Shown: piece after piece, positions 23,408 through 35,700 of the stretch
Numbering within the stretch: position 1 is the stretch's first letter
How the letters are laid out: every line of letters begins with the position of its first letter
Origin: Andrena cerasifolii
Taxonomy: Eukaryota > Arthropoda > Insecta > Hymenoptera > Andrenidae
DNA: 64,000 nucleotides
Assembly: GCF_050908995.1 (NCBI RefSeq)
Contig: NC_135119.1
Location: 18,436,001-18,500,000 of the forward strand
Direction: 5' to 3'
The notes under the pieces: generated by a model
Databases searched by the model: none
Told to the model about the DNA's origin: nothing
The model's input: only the letters and a program-made list of their open reading frames with translations
Made by a program: the position numbers and the translations under genes

Positions 23408-26400
23408 TTTTTAGTTATACTCGCTAATTGCAGGGAGAAATATCTGAAATAGGGGAGACATTAATTTTATCCCACAGCACTGATGTAACTATCAGTTGTA
23501 GCAGAACTACATCACCGTTGAAACTATCAATGTAGATGCTGTGTCTCTATAAATGAGTCAAATGCCTTGTTTGATTAATTAATTGAATATGCTGTTACTG
23601 AGATAAGAAGCAAAGAGGTCATTACTGATGACTCTTTGATGGGTAAGACCGTCTTTGTGAATAAATTACAGCCTTTATAATCAATGAACACAGACATTGT
23701 ATTTGAATAATTACATATTAATGGAAGCGTAAATATAATTCAAAATAATCAACACGGCTGGATATATAATAATAACAATATTACAATGTTTTTCATTTCG
23801 AATTTTGCGTGTGTGCGTACGAAGGGGAAGAGGAAGGAAGCAGATGGAGAAGAGGCAGAGGGAGAACGACGTGAAGTTTCCTCATTTCTTTATACGTGCG
23901 AGTAAGAGTTTAAATCAATCACAGAAGATATTGTATGTTGATTTTCTATTATCTATTTTTCTTACAGCGTTAAATTAAATAAAATATGCAACGGTAATCT
24001 CAACATCAGTTTTCATTTTCAAATAAAAATACTGAACATACTCGGCTTTTCACTGCCGTACGTCACAAAGAGAGTTCAAATTTTAGCTATTTATAGATCT
24101 ACAGATGCACACCAAGTACCATTTGATGGAGCCATATGGTCCATTTTAAACCATCTGTTTCGAGTGCAACGCATTCTTTTTTTGTATCGTATAAACAAAC
24201 TTGAGTACATCACTGCTGGCATTCCAAGTAAAATCCACATTTTGGGTTGCTTAAATAGAGCACAGGAAACTTATCAATTGTTATTTTAATTACTATCCAG
24301 ACTATGATTAATTGAATTTGTAACTAAAAGTTGAACTTAATACTCAATTTGCATTAGCAATTAGTTTCAAATTACAGTATTCTAGTAAATGGTATTGAAG
24401 AAATTTATAATTTAAATAGGCATATAATTATTTAGGTCACATTCATATTAAATAAATATTAAACTTCGTTCTATTTGCTCTACTTGCAGCAACAAATAAG
24501 TAAATAATGCTTCATTTACGTATAGTTATTGTAATGGAATTTTTTAGAAATATGTACTTATTTTGCTATCTTTATTCTTTAATAACACTATAATTAGATA
24601 AGATTAATTATTTACAGCTCTAACAATTGTGAAAATCCTGCAGGTAGCTAAATGTTTATAAATATTAAAAGTGATATTCATTTGAGAAGAGGAATGTATT
24701 TAATGCAGTTATATCATTTTGTGTCATTATAATTACTAATAATACACATCAACCACCATTTTAAAATAAAAAATCAAAACTTAACAATTGAAAACAGTAC
24801 ACTTCTTTTCATATTTTAACAATCTGTATCAGCAGCATCAGATTTATAACTGCTAAAATTCAATTGCAAGTAATAACAATAAACAGTAAACTATAGAGGT
24901 CAAACATTAACTCAATAGCATACAATTCTCCAAATACATTAAAAAAAATGAGTGAAAAAACCGATGTCTGTTAACAGTATACGAATCTTCGAGAATAATG
25001 GCATTACAGGGAGGCAATAAAGAAGAGGAAGTATGATGTTAATGAAAAGAAGTACTACAGAATCAATTTTGAAAATATATAGTACTAATTCTACTTACAC
25101 AAATAATAATCGTATTCTATTTCTTTGTGTGAAAACGGAAGATGCTCTTATAACGACCCTTATCCTTATTCGTACAGCGAAGAACTGATTCCCGTATCAA
25201 CAGCTAAATCCACATTTGGATTTTTAAAAAACCGAACTGAAAGTATGTCCTATTATGTGGCGACACGAAGTGGTCATTTTTGGTACTAAATATGATGCAT
25301 GACCGTAATGGCGTATGAATGAACATTTACAGAGCGCTTAAATTTTGGCTTCTTTTAATAAGATGACATTATATTTATTTGTTAAATAGATTTCAATTAT
25401 ATTCTACAAAATATTTAGTTCAATTTAAATTTGATAAATATGCAATGTAAGCTCATAAGCTCTCTGCACATTGGGCTCAAAGGATTGTGACCGTTCGAGA
25501 TTCGATTTTGGGATAACTTACCATGGTTGGCCTTTTTTCATCGTTAATATTCTACAGTATTTCATGGACATGGCAAAGAGGAGATATAATAAGAGGCGTC
25601 ACTCCGGGCGGAACCTTTGAAGTCCTTACTTGACCTTGGCAATTAAATTGGTTGTTTATTCGAGCGGGATATTCAAATCGACTAAATGTACCTTACCGCA
25701 ATTTGCTGATTATTGCCGAAGTTTACCGTGGTTTACCGATCATTGCCGAATGGGCATTTAAATTGGTTGTCTAGTGATTTCCCTAGTTTATGTCTGTCCT
25801 TGTCGAGTGACGCCTCTTATTATATCTTGTTGCGGGGCCGTTGGGAATTCTGACTGTTTGAGGGAATTTGAATGTGGTCCGGTGTCCATGGAACCCAAAA
25901 GGATTCTGCTCGCGAATCGTGCGAAGTTGATTGAACAAGACAATTTGTAACGAATTATTGAATATTAACCAGAACTATTAAGAAACGAACAAAGATATTT
26001 AAAGATTGATCAAAAGTTGAGCTTTATTATAACACGTCCGTGCTTTTACAACATCCGAGATGAATTGCGAGGCGAAGAAACAGGCTTCTTTGTACGTTCG
26101 TTCCTCTTTCTAAAATTAATACATTGTTTTCGAGCGATAAGGAAGGAGGCGAAGACTAATTTCAAATGTAATAAACTTCATCCTTAACTTTTTAAAGTTC
26201 GAACTTCGCACTTTAAGAGCTTGCGCTAAACGCCGCTAGAGCGAGAATCGCAACTCGCAACAATCTCCTCTTTGACACAGTCTTGTCTGTCTTATGTTGG
26301 CCAGCTTGCTATTTTTCGCGGCAATACGGTAATGAGACGCCTGGAGACGCCAAAGCGCCAGAAAGCCCGCCGCGTCGTTCTTGTATGCGTCGTCGCGTGA

Positions 26401-26840
26401 TATTGTATAGCTGTCGTCTAAGTAAGTACCGCAATTATAAGTCAATCATAACGAGATATTCGCAAATGTGGTGATAATGAACCTTAGTATAAATTGTTAT
26501 CGTTTCCTATCGAACCTCCATGCAAATCCAACGAATAAAGTTTTTAACTGCTTCCCGGCTGGCGTACCGCCATTTTGCATCGTGTTCGTTTCTCTTTACA
26601 TCTTCGAAACTTCAAATGCGTAGAATCATTTAGTGTGCAATTATCTTACATTACAGTAACTCTCCATTTGGCGAATCTCTTCTTCTTCAAGCGTGCTACT
26701 TTAGCTCGACCAGTTATTTCAATCAGCAGCCAATTCTTTCTATATTTCAAATGAATTTTTTTTTGCATTCTCTGTGTATATTTTATCATTACGTTCTTTG
26801 TTACAACGTGAGACGTGCTTGCAGTATTATTTAAACTAAG
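23408..26840. other. Intergenic region upstream of two divergent genes
   Basis: No gene recognised. Contains a terminal-inverted-repeat element at 25582-25827. The interval separates the 5' ends of the coiled-coil gene and HP1b and should hold both promoters; GCCATTTTG (a YY1-like core) occurs near 26570. Confidence 0.4.
25582..25827. mobile_element. Miniature element with 23-base terminal inverted repeats
   Basis: AGATATAATAAGAGGCGTCA at 25582 continues to position 25604 and is exactly matched in reverse complement at 25805-25827. The 246-base unit has an internal repeat GTTTACCG and no reading frame. The AT-rich ends make the exact boundary and target duplication ambiguous; TA is possible. 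Confidence 0.65.
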
Positions 26841-27530
26841 ATGAGCAAAGGCAAGGAACCGTCGCCTGCTGACGCCGAAGGAGAGGAAGAATTCAGTGTC
26901 GAGAAAGTGTTGGATAGGAGAGTGAATAAAGGAAAGGTATACAAATTATGCGTTATAATTCGAGCAACAGTTTTCGTTGACCCTCTATTCAATAATGTAT
27001 CCTATTTAGGTCGAATATTTCCTGAAGTGGAAAGGATATTCTAACGATGAAAATACCTGGGAACCAGAAGAGAATCTCGATTGTCCAGATTTAATCGCAC
27101 AGTTCGAAGAACAGCGTAAGAAGAAGGAAGCCGCCGCAACTGGTAAACGACACGAAGATAAAGAACAAAAGAAGCGAAAGAGTTCAAGTACGCCAACCCC
27201 TACCCAAGCCAAGAAAAAATCGACCGAAGAAAAGAAACTCGAAGGTAACTACCGTCGCGTAAGCTTAATTCGATTGTGCGTAACGTGCTTCTATTTTATC
27301 CAGGCTTCGACAGAAATCTAGAACCAGAACGGATTATCGGCGCAACGGACTCCAGCGGGGAGCTGATGTTTTTGATGAAATGGAAGGGAACAGACGACGC
27401 GGACCTAGTGCCTGCTCGAATCGCTAATGAGAAATGTCCACAGATCGTGATAAAGTTCTATGAAGAACGATTGACGTGGCATAGTCCTACCCATGATGAT
27501 GAAAGTTCATCGAAAGCTGATCCAGAGTAG
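26841..27530 (+). CDS. HP1b: Heterochromatin protein 1, HP1b type (chromobox)
   Basis: Three exons: 26841-26936, 27010-27244 and 27304-27530; 185 residues. The chromodomain (residues 16-70) begins EEFSVEKVLDRRVNKGKVEY and continues FLKWKGYSNDENTWEPEENL; it binds methylated lysine 9 of histone H3. The aromatic cage is Phe/Trp/Tyr, with Phe at the first position as in HP1b. A basic hinge (KRHEDKEQKKRKSSSTPTPT) contacts nucleic acid. The chromoshadow domain (residues 112-170: GFDRNLEPERIIGATDSSGE, LMFLMKWKG, FYEERLTWH) mediates dimerisation and PxVxL partner binding. DATDSSGELMFLMKWKG-like sequence and the short acidic tail favour the HP1b subfamily over HP1a. Length is typical. AATAAATTTG near 28254 may be the poly(A) signal. 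Confidence 0.93.
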
Positions 27531-28580
27531 CGTCCAGCCTTCCGGTATACATACACAGCACGCTTTCGAATTTGTCGCATATAACAAAATCTAGCGTGCA
27601 CAAAGTGGAAGATTTGAAGATTTATCGATCATTGCACTGGTAATGATAACGTGGTCATAAATGTTCTTTTTTACAACAAATGGCAAACTGTATTTGAAGA
27701 AATAGGCAGTCCTATTACTTAAGTGTGTCGTTAGCAAAAGAAGAATGTACTCTTATAATGTACTTTCATAATAATGTGCACTTACAACTTCTTTTGCAAC
27801 TGTTACTTGTTTTCTTTTCTATATATGAGGATTAATGCAAAGTGTTTCTAATAACTTCAATGTCCACCGCTAATTTTTTAAAAATAAGAGAATCCGGAAA
27901 TCAGGTACAAATATAGTTCTCAACATGTGTTTTCTAAGTAAGCAGTATCTATACTTGGAATGTAACGTATCCTTAATATAGTGTTTCTGCTAATTTTGTT
28001 ATTCATGTATTTTGCAATTGGCGACCTCAGAAAACCTTTTTGACATTCAGTAATTGAATATGAATAATATGCTAATTACTCCAGTTGCCAAAGAAATTGC
28101 AAAACAGATTACTACTTTATTTAAATAGAACACGACAATGTACAGTACGTACGAAAATATAAGCGAGAATCATCTACTGATAATCTTCAAATTGTAAACA
28201 TCTTTTTAATAATTGTAAAAATGCCTTTACGTAAGATAACATGTGTTGAAGCAAATAAATTTGTTTCTACAATTTTTTAATGAAACTGATTTCGTGTAGT
28301 TGATAAATTGAGAATGTTAAAATCAGCTGGTAGTAATTAAGGATTGTTTCTTAGCAACACGATTTAGTATCAAGACGAGACTTTTTTACCACTTTCAGTA
28401 ATGGTTACACTTAAAGGAAACAGATCTGTTAGTATGTAAGTAATTATAAGTGTATGTGCCGTTTATTACTTGATATGAAGTTTCGATTAAAGTAACTAAT
28501 TCCATTCTTTATAGTTTATGAAACGCCCTTAATCGTTTATACGTGTACACAATTTTCTTTAGAAATCTTTTATTGTGCGA
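27531..28580. other. Convergent 3' region, HP1b and CEBPZ
   Basis: Holds the 3' untranslated regions of the two genes that end toward each other. No other gene seen. Confidence 0.5.
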
Positions 28581-31490
28581 TTAACGTTTAATCTTTTTTA
28601 CATTTCTCTTGAAAACTTTGGAACCTTTCCGCTTGTTTCTATTTAACGAGCCCCGAAGCTTATCATGTCGCTTCACTTCCCAATCTATTTGCTTAGAACT
28701 GGCACCATCTACAGTGCTAAACATATCTGTACCACCGTGTTTACTTTTTTGTCTACCGTGTTGCTCAAGCATTTCTGCGAATTTTTCTGCCGAGACAAAT
28801 ATGTTACTGTCAATTCCCTTTGAACTTTTACTTTTTCTACTCTTTCCTTGATCTTTCTCCTTCATCCGTTTGTTCTTCGTGTTTGGGTTGATGTCATCAA
28901 ACACGTCTTCGTTATCACTGTTATCGTTGAATTCTATTTCGCTCATATCGTCATCAAAATCTAAGTCAACGTCGCTCAAATCTTGCAATTCGTCATCCAT
29001 GTCATCATTCTCATCTAACTCTGCTTCTGACCCGTCGACATCATCAAAATCGTCGCTCCCTTCGCTCTTAACACTATCATCTTCTAGATCTTCGTCTTCT
29101 TCCTCAGTGTCTGCAATAAGTGTAATAAGGCATACATTAATAGTAATTACTTTGTTTAAAAAGAAAGAAAAAAACTGTCGGCGTACCTTTCTTCTTCGTT
29201 TTCCTAGCTTGAATATCAGCCGCAATATCTAAATCCTCAAAGTCTTTACCATCTGTCAGTCTGTCTAACATGTCGTCAAACTCTTCGCTATTAACACTTT
29301 CTACATCGTCATCTTCTGTCTTAGAGTCATACTTAAAATCTTTCCTCTTCTTCAAGTACCGGTATAAGAACAATTCATCGACTGGGATACGTTCTTCTTT
29401 CTCGTTAAGATACGAAGCGCTGTCTACTGGAATGCACCTAATACCTTTAGGCGTATACCCTGCACGTTGTGCCAAAGGATCATTCTTCTTCTGCACCTTC
29501 TTATCCTCCAATTTTTTGGGGTTTTTGAAAACGTAGCGATCCAGGAAACGCATGAGGGATAAATCTTCTAACGGATCCCCGGTATAATCAATTGGTTTCC
29601 CTGTGCAAGCAAAAGCAGTGGGTTTTACATGCTGTAAAATATATTTAATATTCAAATTCAATTTCTGTAATAATAGCATAATTCAATATACCTTCGAGAA
29701 TGGTATTTGCAAATAATGCAACACTTGGATGATAGTGTTTAGATAACGTTATCAATTCCGTACTTAAACCCTTAGTTACTCCCGCATAGAGGGGATTACG
29801 GAAAAACGGATTGTATTCTTTTCGTTCATTTGATACAAGAATTGTATCCTCTTTAGCTTCAGCCTTAATTTCCTCATTTACACTGGGCTCAGATGTAACA
29901 TTTGTCAATACAATGGAGTCTTCTACAGTCGCATTAAGTTTCTCACCTACATCAATGTTATCCGAGGTCAACGAGCTATCTATAGTTTCAGGATCTTCAT
30001 CGTCTCCAATTTTAATAAAAGTCTCAGGGTTCAGTAATACGTTCTTCAACTCTTTATGCGTGCGCAAAATCTTTGATACTACATATAAAGTTGCGCACGC
30101 CATATTTGCGGGAAAATACAATGCAATTTCTAAGCTTCGCTTAATAAATGCGTATAAACGTGGTATTTTATTATCCCGTTTAAGAACTCTGAACAACAAA
30201 TTAAGAAAGAGCGCACGTTTATTCACGACTCCAATTTGTGGATCTAGTAGCTTTCGATAAAAAGTAGAATAGAATCTGTTTGATTGAATCTCATCTTCTC
30301 CTGTGACCTATACAAATAAGACGAAGGTAAAACATAAAAATAATTTATAACAAACAGTACAACGTTTAGCTACTCACTTGGTATAATAAGTTGAGCGCAT
30401 TTAAAGAAACATTGAAAGATCCAATGTGTACAACTTTGTACACAGAATCTATGTGATCGTTCAGTATATTCGAATCCAGTTTCGCAAATGGATAAGCTCT
30501 ATTTACACCAGTTAAAATCGCTGCCATCATTCTGCTATCAGGCTCTCCCTTTTTTAAACACGCTTTAAAAAAGGCAAAGTAAACTTCGATAAGGGTAGAA
30601 GCAATATCTTCATCGTCCTTGCTCAAAAGAAACTGAGTCAATAAACAAATCGCGTAGTACTGGGCGCGTTGTGCCACATTTTTCCTAAACAATAACTTTT
30701 CGATCTCTCGCAGTATCACGAGTTTCATGTTCGGATGCTCGTGCAATAACTTGTTCAAACAAAATATAACTTTCGATCCCACTTTAGTGCTCGGATCTCC
30801 TATTTTATTTACAATCAACTCTAATAGTTTATGTTCCTGTTCAGCATTTCCTATTAACAGATCTGTCATTACCGATATCGCTGCTTCACGATTCGAATCC
30901 ACTGTGTCCGACGCGATAGTAGCCAAAGACATAACGAAACGTTCGTACAGCTCGCGCAACTGGTCTTCGAAATACCAGTGCGCCATTAATTTTCTCCTCG
31001 CCGCGTCAGTTTTAACTAACGTGTCCGCGGAATCAGCTTTGCTGATTTGATTTAAATCTTGCTCTTCGAATTTGAGTAATATAAAATTGGGGTGAAGCAG
31101 ATCGATTAGAAAAAGATCGCTTAAAGACTTTATTATCATATTGCTTTGATTGTGTTTCGCTATTCGTACTTGATTTATCAGCATTGTAAGCTTGGCTAAA
31201 TTATATTTAGGACTGTCTTGCGCTAATACGATAGCAGCTGCTACTTTATCCGAGGTAGTGCCCTGTGTCAATGCTGTTTTCAACCATGCTGTCTCCGAAT
31301 CACGAGATTTTGACTCTTTCAATTCATAAACCTTAGTTTCAGCATCTAAGTATCTTTTGGCTTCAGCTTTTAAAGCTAATACTTCTGCTTCAGATTTACT
31401 ATGTTTACATGGCTCTTCTCCTTTAGGATACTCTTCGTGCCACTTCGAATTGCCACCATCGGCGGTCTTCTCTTTAGGTCCTTTCCTCAT
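28581..31490 (-). CDS. CEBPZ: CEBPZ / Noc1 (Mak21) ribosome biogenesis factor
   Basis: Nucleolar HEAT-repeat protein of the Noc1-Noc2 complex that acts in early 60S ribosomal subunit assembly. Four exons: 31490-30378, 30307-29692, 29600-29187 and 29110-28581; 890 residues. The CBF/Mak21 region is obvious: LLFRKNVAQRAQYYAICLLT and MMAAILTGVNRAYPFAKLDS in exon 1, FYRKLLDPQIGVVNKRALFL in exon 2, GDPLEDLSLMRFLDRYVFKN in exon 3. A long acidic tract (DTEEEDEDLEDDS onward) and a basic tail ending KKIKR follow. The methionine at 31490 has A at -3; another in-frame methionine is at 31514. Vertebrate CEBPZ is about 1050 residues: the N-terminal acidic region of roughly 200 residues is absent here, and sequence just upstream looks like transposon. 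An undetected upstream exon or a lineage-specific truncation are both possible. Confidence 0.93.
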
Positions 31491-31542
31491 CTTCGAAAAA
31501 ATATTAACTCCCATATAGATACTTATTGATAAATTGTTCTTG

Positions 31543-32265
31543 AATAAAGTGACCAGACGTCCCGCATTGTGCAGGACAGTCCCACATTTGAACCCTTTGT
31601 CCCCCATTAAAACGTGTCCCGCAAAGTATCCCACATTGGACATGTACCCAATAAACAAACTGACCGCAATATGCCAGCAAATTAGCAACAGATTCCAGTT
31701 GATCCTGCGTCAGATTCAGGGCCTACTATGTCCGCATTTAACAATGGTTCTGTGGTCAGATCCTGATGTCAGGATCTGACAGCAGATTTGCGGCAGATAC
31801 TGAGCAGGTCCTGCTGACTATCTGCCCCCAAATCGCGTTGCACAGAATCTGATCGATTTCTGTCATTAATTTGTATCAGCAGACCCTGCCGCCAATCTGC
31901 TCGCAGGTTAAGACAGTACAATCTGTTGGCTTTCTGCTGTCAGTCTGCTTTCATCATCGAATATAACGAATCCTGTATCAAATCTGTAGTCTTTCTGTCA
32001 CAAACATTTGTACTCAGGTGTTGAGCAAAATCTGCAAAACGGATGTGGCTGACTGGGGTAACCTTTTACATTTTCGCAGTGGCAAAAAGTTACTGTTTTC
32101 TCTACTTTTTTTGTTGTGAAAAAAGAAATATTTTTAATTTCGTTTCAATTTTTAATATATTGGAAATGCTTTAATAAACTACGGAAATGATCTCACGGAT
32201 CTGTTAACCCTTTTTTTTTACTTGCTTGTCCCGCATTGGAACAGAAAATATCGGGTCACTTTATT
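31543..32265. mobile_element. Probable decayed DNA transposon upstream of CEBPZ
   Basis: AATAAAGTGACC at 31543-31554 is mirrored by GGTCACTTTATT at 32254-32265, and subterminal CCCGCATTG blocks also occur near both ends in inverted orientation (for example CGTCCCGCATTGTGCAGGAC left, TTGTCCCGCATTGGAACAG right). The GTGACCAGACGTCCCG start resembles hAT-family ends, but no 8-base duplication is evident. It lies 53 bases before the CEBPZ start codon. Confidence 0.5.
31685..32060. repeat. Degenerate CAGATCTG/CAGATCCTG-rich tract
   Basis: Short units such as CAGATTC, CAGATCCTG, AATCTGC and TTTCTGTC recur irregularly in both orientations. It includes the perfect 12-base-arm palindrome GTCAGATCCTGA/TCAGGATCTGAC at 31755-31780. 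It sits inside the probable transposon upstream of CEBPZ. Confidence 0.5.
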
Positions 32266-32760
32266 CTTGGAGTAACTTAAGTGTATTTACTTACCTCGTG
32301 GTTAACCTTAATAACATGGATATATTTACAATTTTTCAATTACGATACAATGTAAAATAGCGTGAAAAGAATTGTGATTTTCTAACAATAACAATATATT
32401 TGTTATTGAAATTGAACCATTAATATTTTCTTACATTAAAAATAAAATTTACGGATAATCTCGGGTAAAGGAGTTAAAGGACGCACTGCTGTTGACTTTC
32501 GTTAAATTCGCGCCCTCTATGGTTCTTCAACCAAAATGTTTTACATCAGAGTTAGGATTAGATATATAGAATAATATAATTGAAATACAAAAATATATGG
32601 AAAATTGATTTATTAATATATGTCATTAGGAACTGATGTTACAGTTTTATGTATATATTTAAAAGCTGTACAAACTTTTTGATACATATTTTTAGAAATG
32701 CATATACAAAAATAACAATCATTTATGACCATGTTAAATTCAATGAATTTGTTACAAGTA

Positions 32761-35700
32761 TCAGGCGATTTGCGTACTCTTTCTTTTTTTCGATTTCCCA
32801 CCGTCTGATGCATGTTTAAGCGTTCTTTTCTGCGAAGAATTAAGACTAGTCTGTTCAGTTTGCGAGTCTCCATTCTGGAGTGGTTCAGTTTCACTCTGCT
32901 GGTCGTTCAAAGCAAAAGAACTGAAATTAAATGCTTCAAAACCTTCCGACATCGCTTTCTCCCGTAACATTCGTGCCTCCTTTTTTAGTAATTGCTTATC
33001 CTTTTGTTTACTCTTACTTTTCTTCTTTTTCTTCAATTCACTTTTCTTCGATGGAGAACTATCTGTATCACTGTGAGTATCTCCATTTTCTTGCGTAACG
33101 TCAGCTTCTTCTATATTGTTCGTCACATCTATTGCTTCTCCGTTTATTTTATTATGCTCGTTTTTAACCGTTTTCGTAGATCTAAGAAAGCCAACAGTTT
33201 AATTTCGCAACGTGATAATGTTCAAGTGCTTTTAAAAATTGTATTATTTGCTACTTACATATTAGGAGGAATTCCAATTTGTACTGCTAATCTGTTATAT
33301 GCTACTTTTGTGTCTTTCGCAAACGATACGTGAGTTTTATATGTTACTAGTACATTCCCAACATCTTTCCAGTTCCATGCCGGTGGCAAGTGATGGATAT
33401 AAACGCCTCGTAATAACGTCAAGAGGAGGGCAACGTATCTTTGCTTAACTTCTTTTCCTATCGGGTTACCGTTGCTTGCAACAGGTTGCTCATTTTCGTC
33501 TTTGCACGGCAATTCTCGAAAAGTACTTATGGTATTTTTACACAACTTCTTTTCCATTTTCATCCTTATGTCAGAATGCTGTGTATCTAAGTGGACCAAC
33601 CGGCCGTTGTTGTAAAAGATGGTTAAAAATTCCAGCGCATAGCCTCGACGAAAAGACCTTATAGTATTATCGAAAGCGAAGTCTACCTACAGTAAACGAA
33701 TGTCGATTATTTAAAAATGCATTCCTAATATGAGAGTCGAATTTTTCTCTTACAGAAATAACGAAATTAAAAATGAGTACCAGTAATGGAGCTAATTTCC
33801 AGTTACCCTCCCACTGCAATTGAAAGAGGTATTTGAACAACAAAGGTGACAGTACGCAGTCCCTTCTCTTAAAAAAGGCAGTTAAACTTTCTCCATAAAT
33901 TTCCACTACGGAATCGGTAGATACATTAGCTTGTTGTGCACACCTTACAAGGAATGTGCAACACTCTGCCAGTTTATCACACATCTCGTGATAAACCGAC
34001 GTGGTTCGTTCTCCTTTCTCTATTAAAGCCTTAAACGGTATAAATTGGTGAGTTATGCATTAAATATAAAACATCACGCGTATTTTAGAATCACTTATAA
34101 GTACCTTTAATATTACTGTCAACAGATTTTCATCGACGTTCTCTGTGTCCTTGAACTTCTTTACTGCCGACAGCTTTTTTAAACAGGATCGAACTCGATC
34201 TTGGAGAGGTTTCTGATGAGGATCCTTTATGCAGTATTGCAGTAACGTGAAAAGAGGAAGCACCATATCAAGGGCAACTGCCATCGACGGCCCACATTCT
34301 AAGTATGTCTCTAATAAATCTATCACTCGAATTCTAAAGTGCGTTAGAGCTTGCGCCGATTTCTCTTGCCTTTTTGATCGAGTCTGGCGATTTTCCCGAA
34401 GAATTCTAAATGCAGCTGCTAATGATTCGTCTAAGCGCTTCCCTTCCTGCTCCTCAATGTCGTCGACATTTATGTCGTCGTCATCAGTTTGAATGGAAGC
34501 ATCACCTAAAGCTTGACGCACCGCCATTCGTAATCGATCGGTTACTGTTTCATCTTCGTCTTCGTTCGGTGATTCTTCATTCGAATCAGAATCATTAACG
34601 TCTGAACTCTCCACCTCGTCATTCACTGTTTCATTATCTTCACTGTCGCTCTCGTTATCATCCTCGCTGTCGGCGTTTGAATCTGTGTCTGGCGAGTCTT
34701 CGTCAAGCTCGTCTTTCGTTACAAGTGGCCCTTTTCCACTTCGTATATCCAACACCTACAAGCAACAACTCTGGAGTTCCAATGTTTCTTAATTCTACAT
34801 AAATAGGATAATATTTACATACTGCTAAAATGTGATGTACAGCTGTGGGTGTCACATACGTGCATATATGTGGAAAAACACATCCGACCAACGACCGCAA
34901 TAAATGACTATTTTTAGAGTAGAAAGACAGTAGTAAATCCACTACTACTTCCACCCATTCCGGTTCATCTTCATCTTTCTTCTTCATTCCTGCTTTAGAT
35001 TTCTTAGATTTTTTTACTAGCCTTTCGTAACAACTTTGAAGCTCATTGATAGCCATAACCGCCATCTGTGGGTCTGAGAACAATTGTAAGCCCATGTGTA
35101 AATTCATCGTATGAAATACTGGCACAGCTTCTCCCTTCTTTGAATTGCTCTCCAACTTTTCGATTAAACATATCACACTTTCCCAAGCTGTCTTGGCTTC
35201 GTCGGTTAATGAATTTCGTAATTTCAAAGATCTATTTTTCAGATGAGTATCTAAGTAATGCACTAATTCGCTCAATATATTTCGTAGATCAGTCAGCTTT
35301 GGTAGCTTGTGATCCAGTGCATGATAAAATGTTTCCTTAAATTGCGCTGTGAGGAAAGGAAAATACAATTTAGCAAAATAAGTAAATATATATAAGCGTA
35401 TAAAATGTACCGAATTTAAACGAGGGAACATAATATTTACGAGCTAAATCTACTCCGACGTTTGACATTTCACATAGCCCATGAGTAAATAAGAATTTCA
35501 ATTGCTCTAATCTCCATTCGTGATCCGTAAAAGTTGTAGGATGTCCCATTAATCTAGCAAAGTATAAATAACAGATTAAGAAAGTATGCTCAGTTATACA
35601 TAAGATGAAATGCAAGCGTGCATTTTTTCAAGCATTGAGTACCTTGTTAATAAGTGAGCAGCATAGATCCTTTCAGCATTCGTCCAGAACGATTCTGTCT

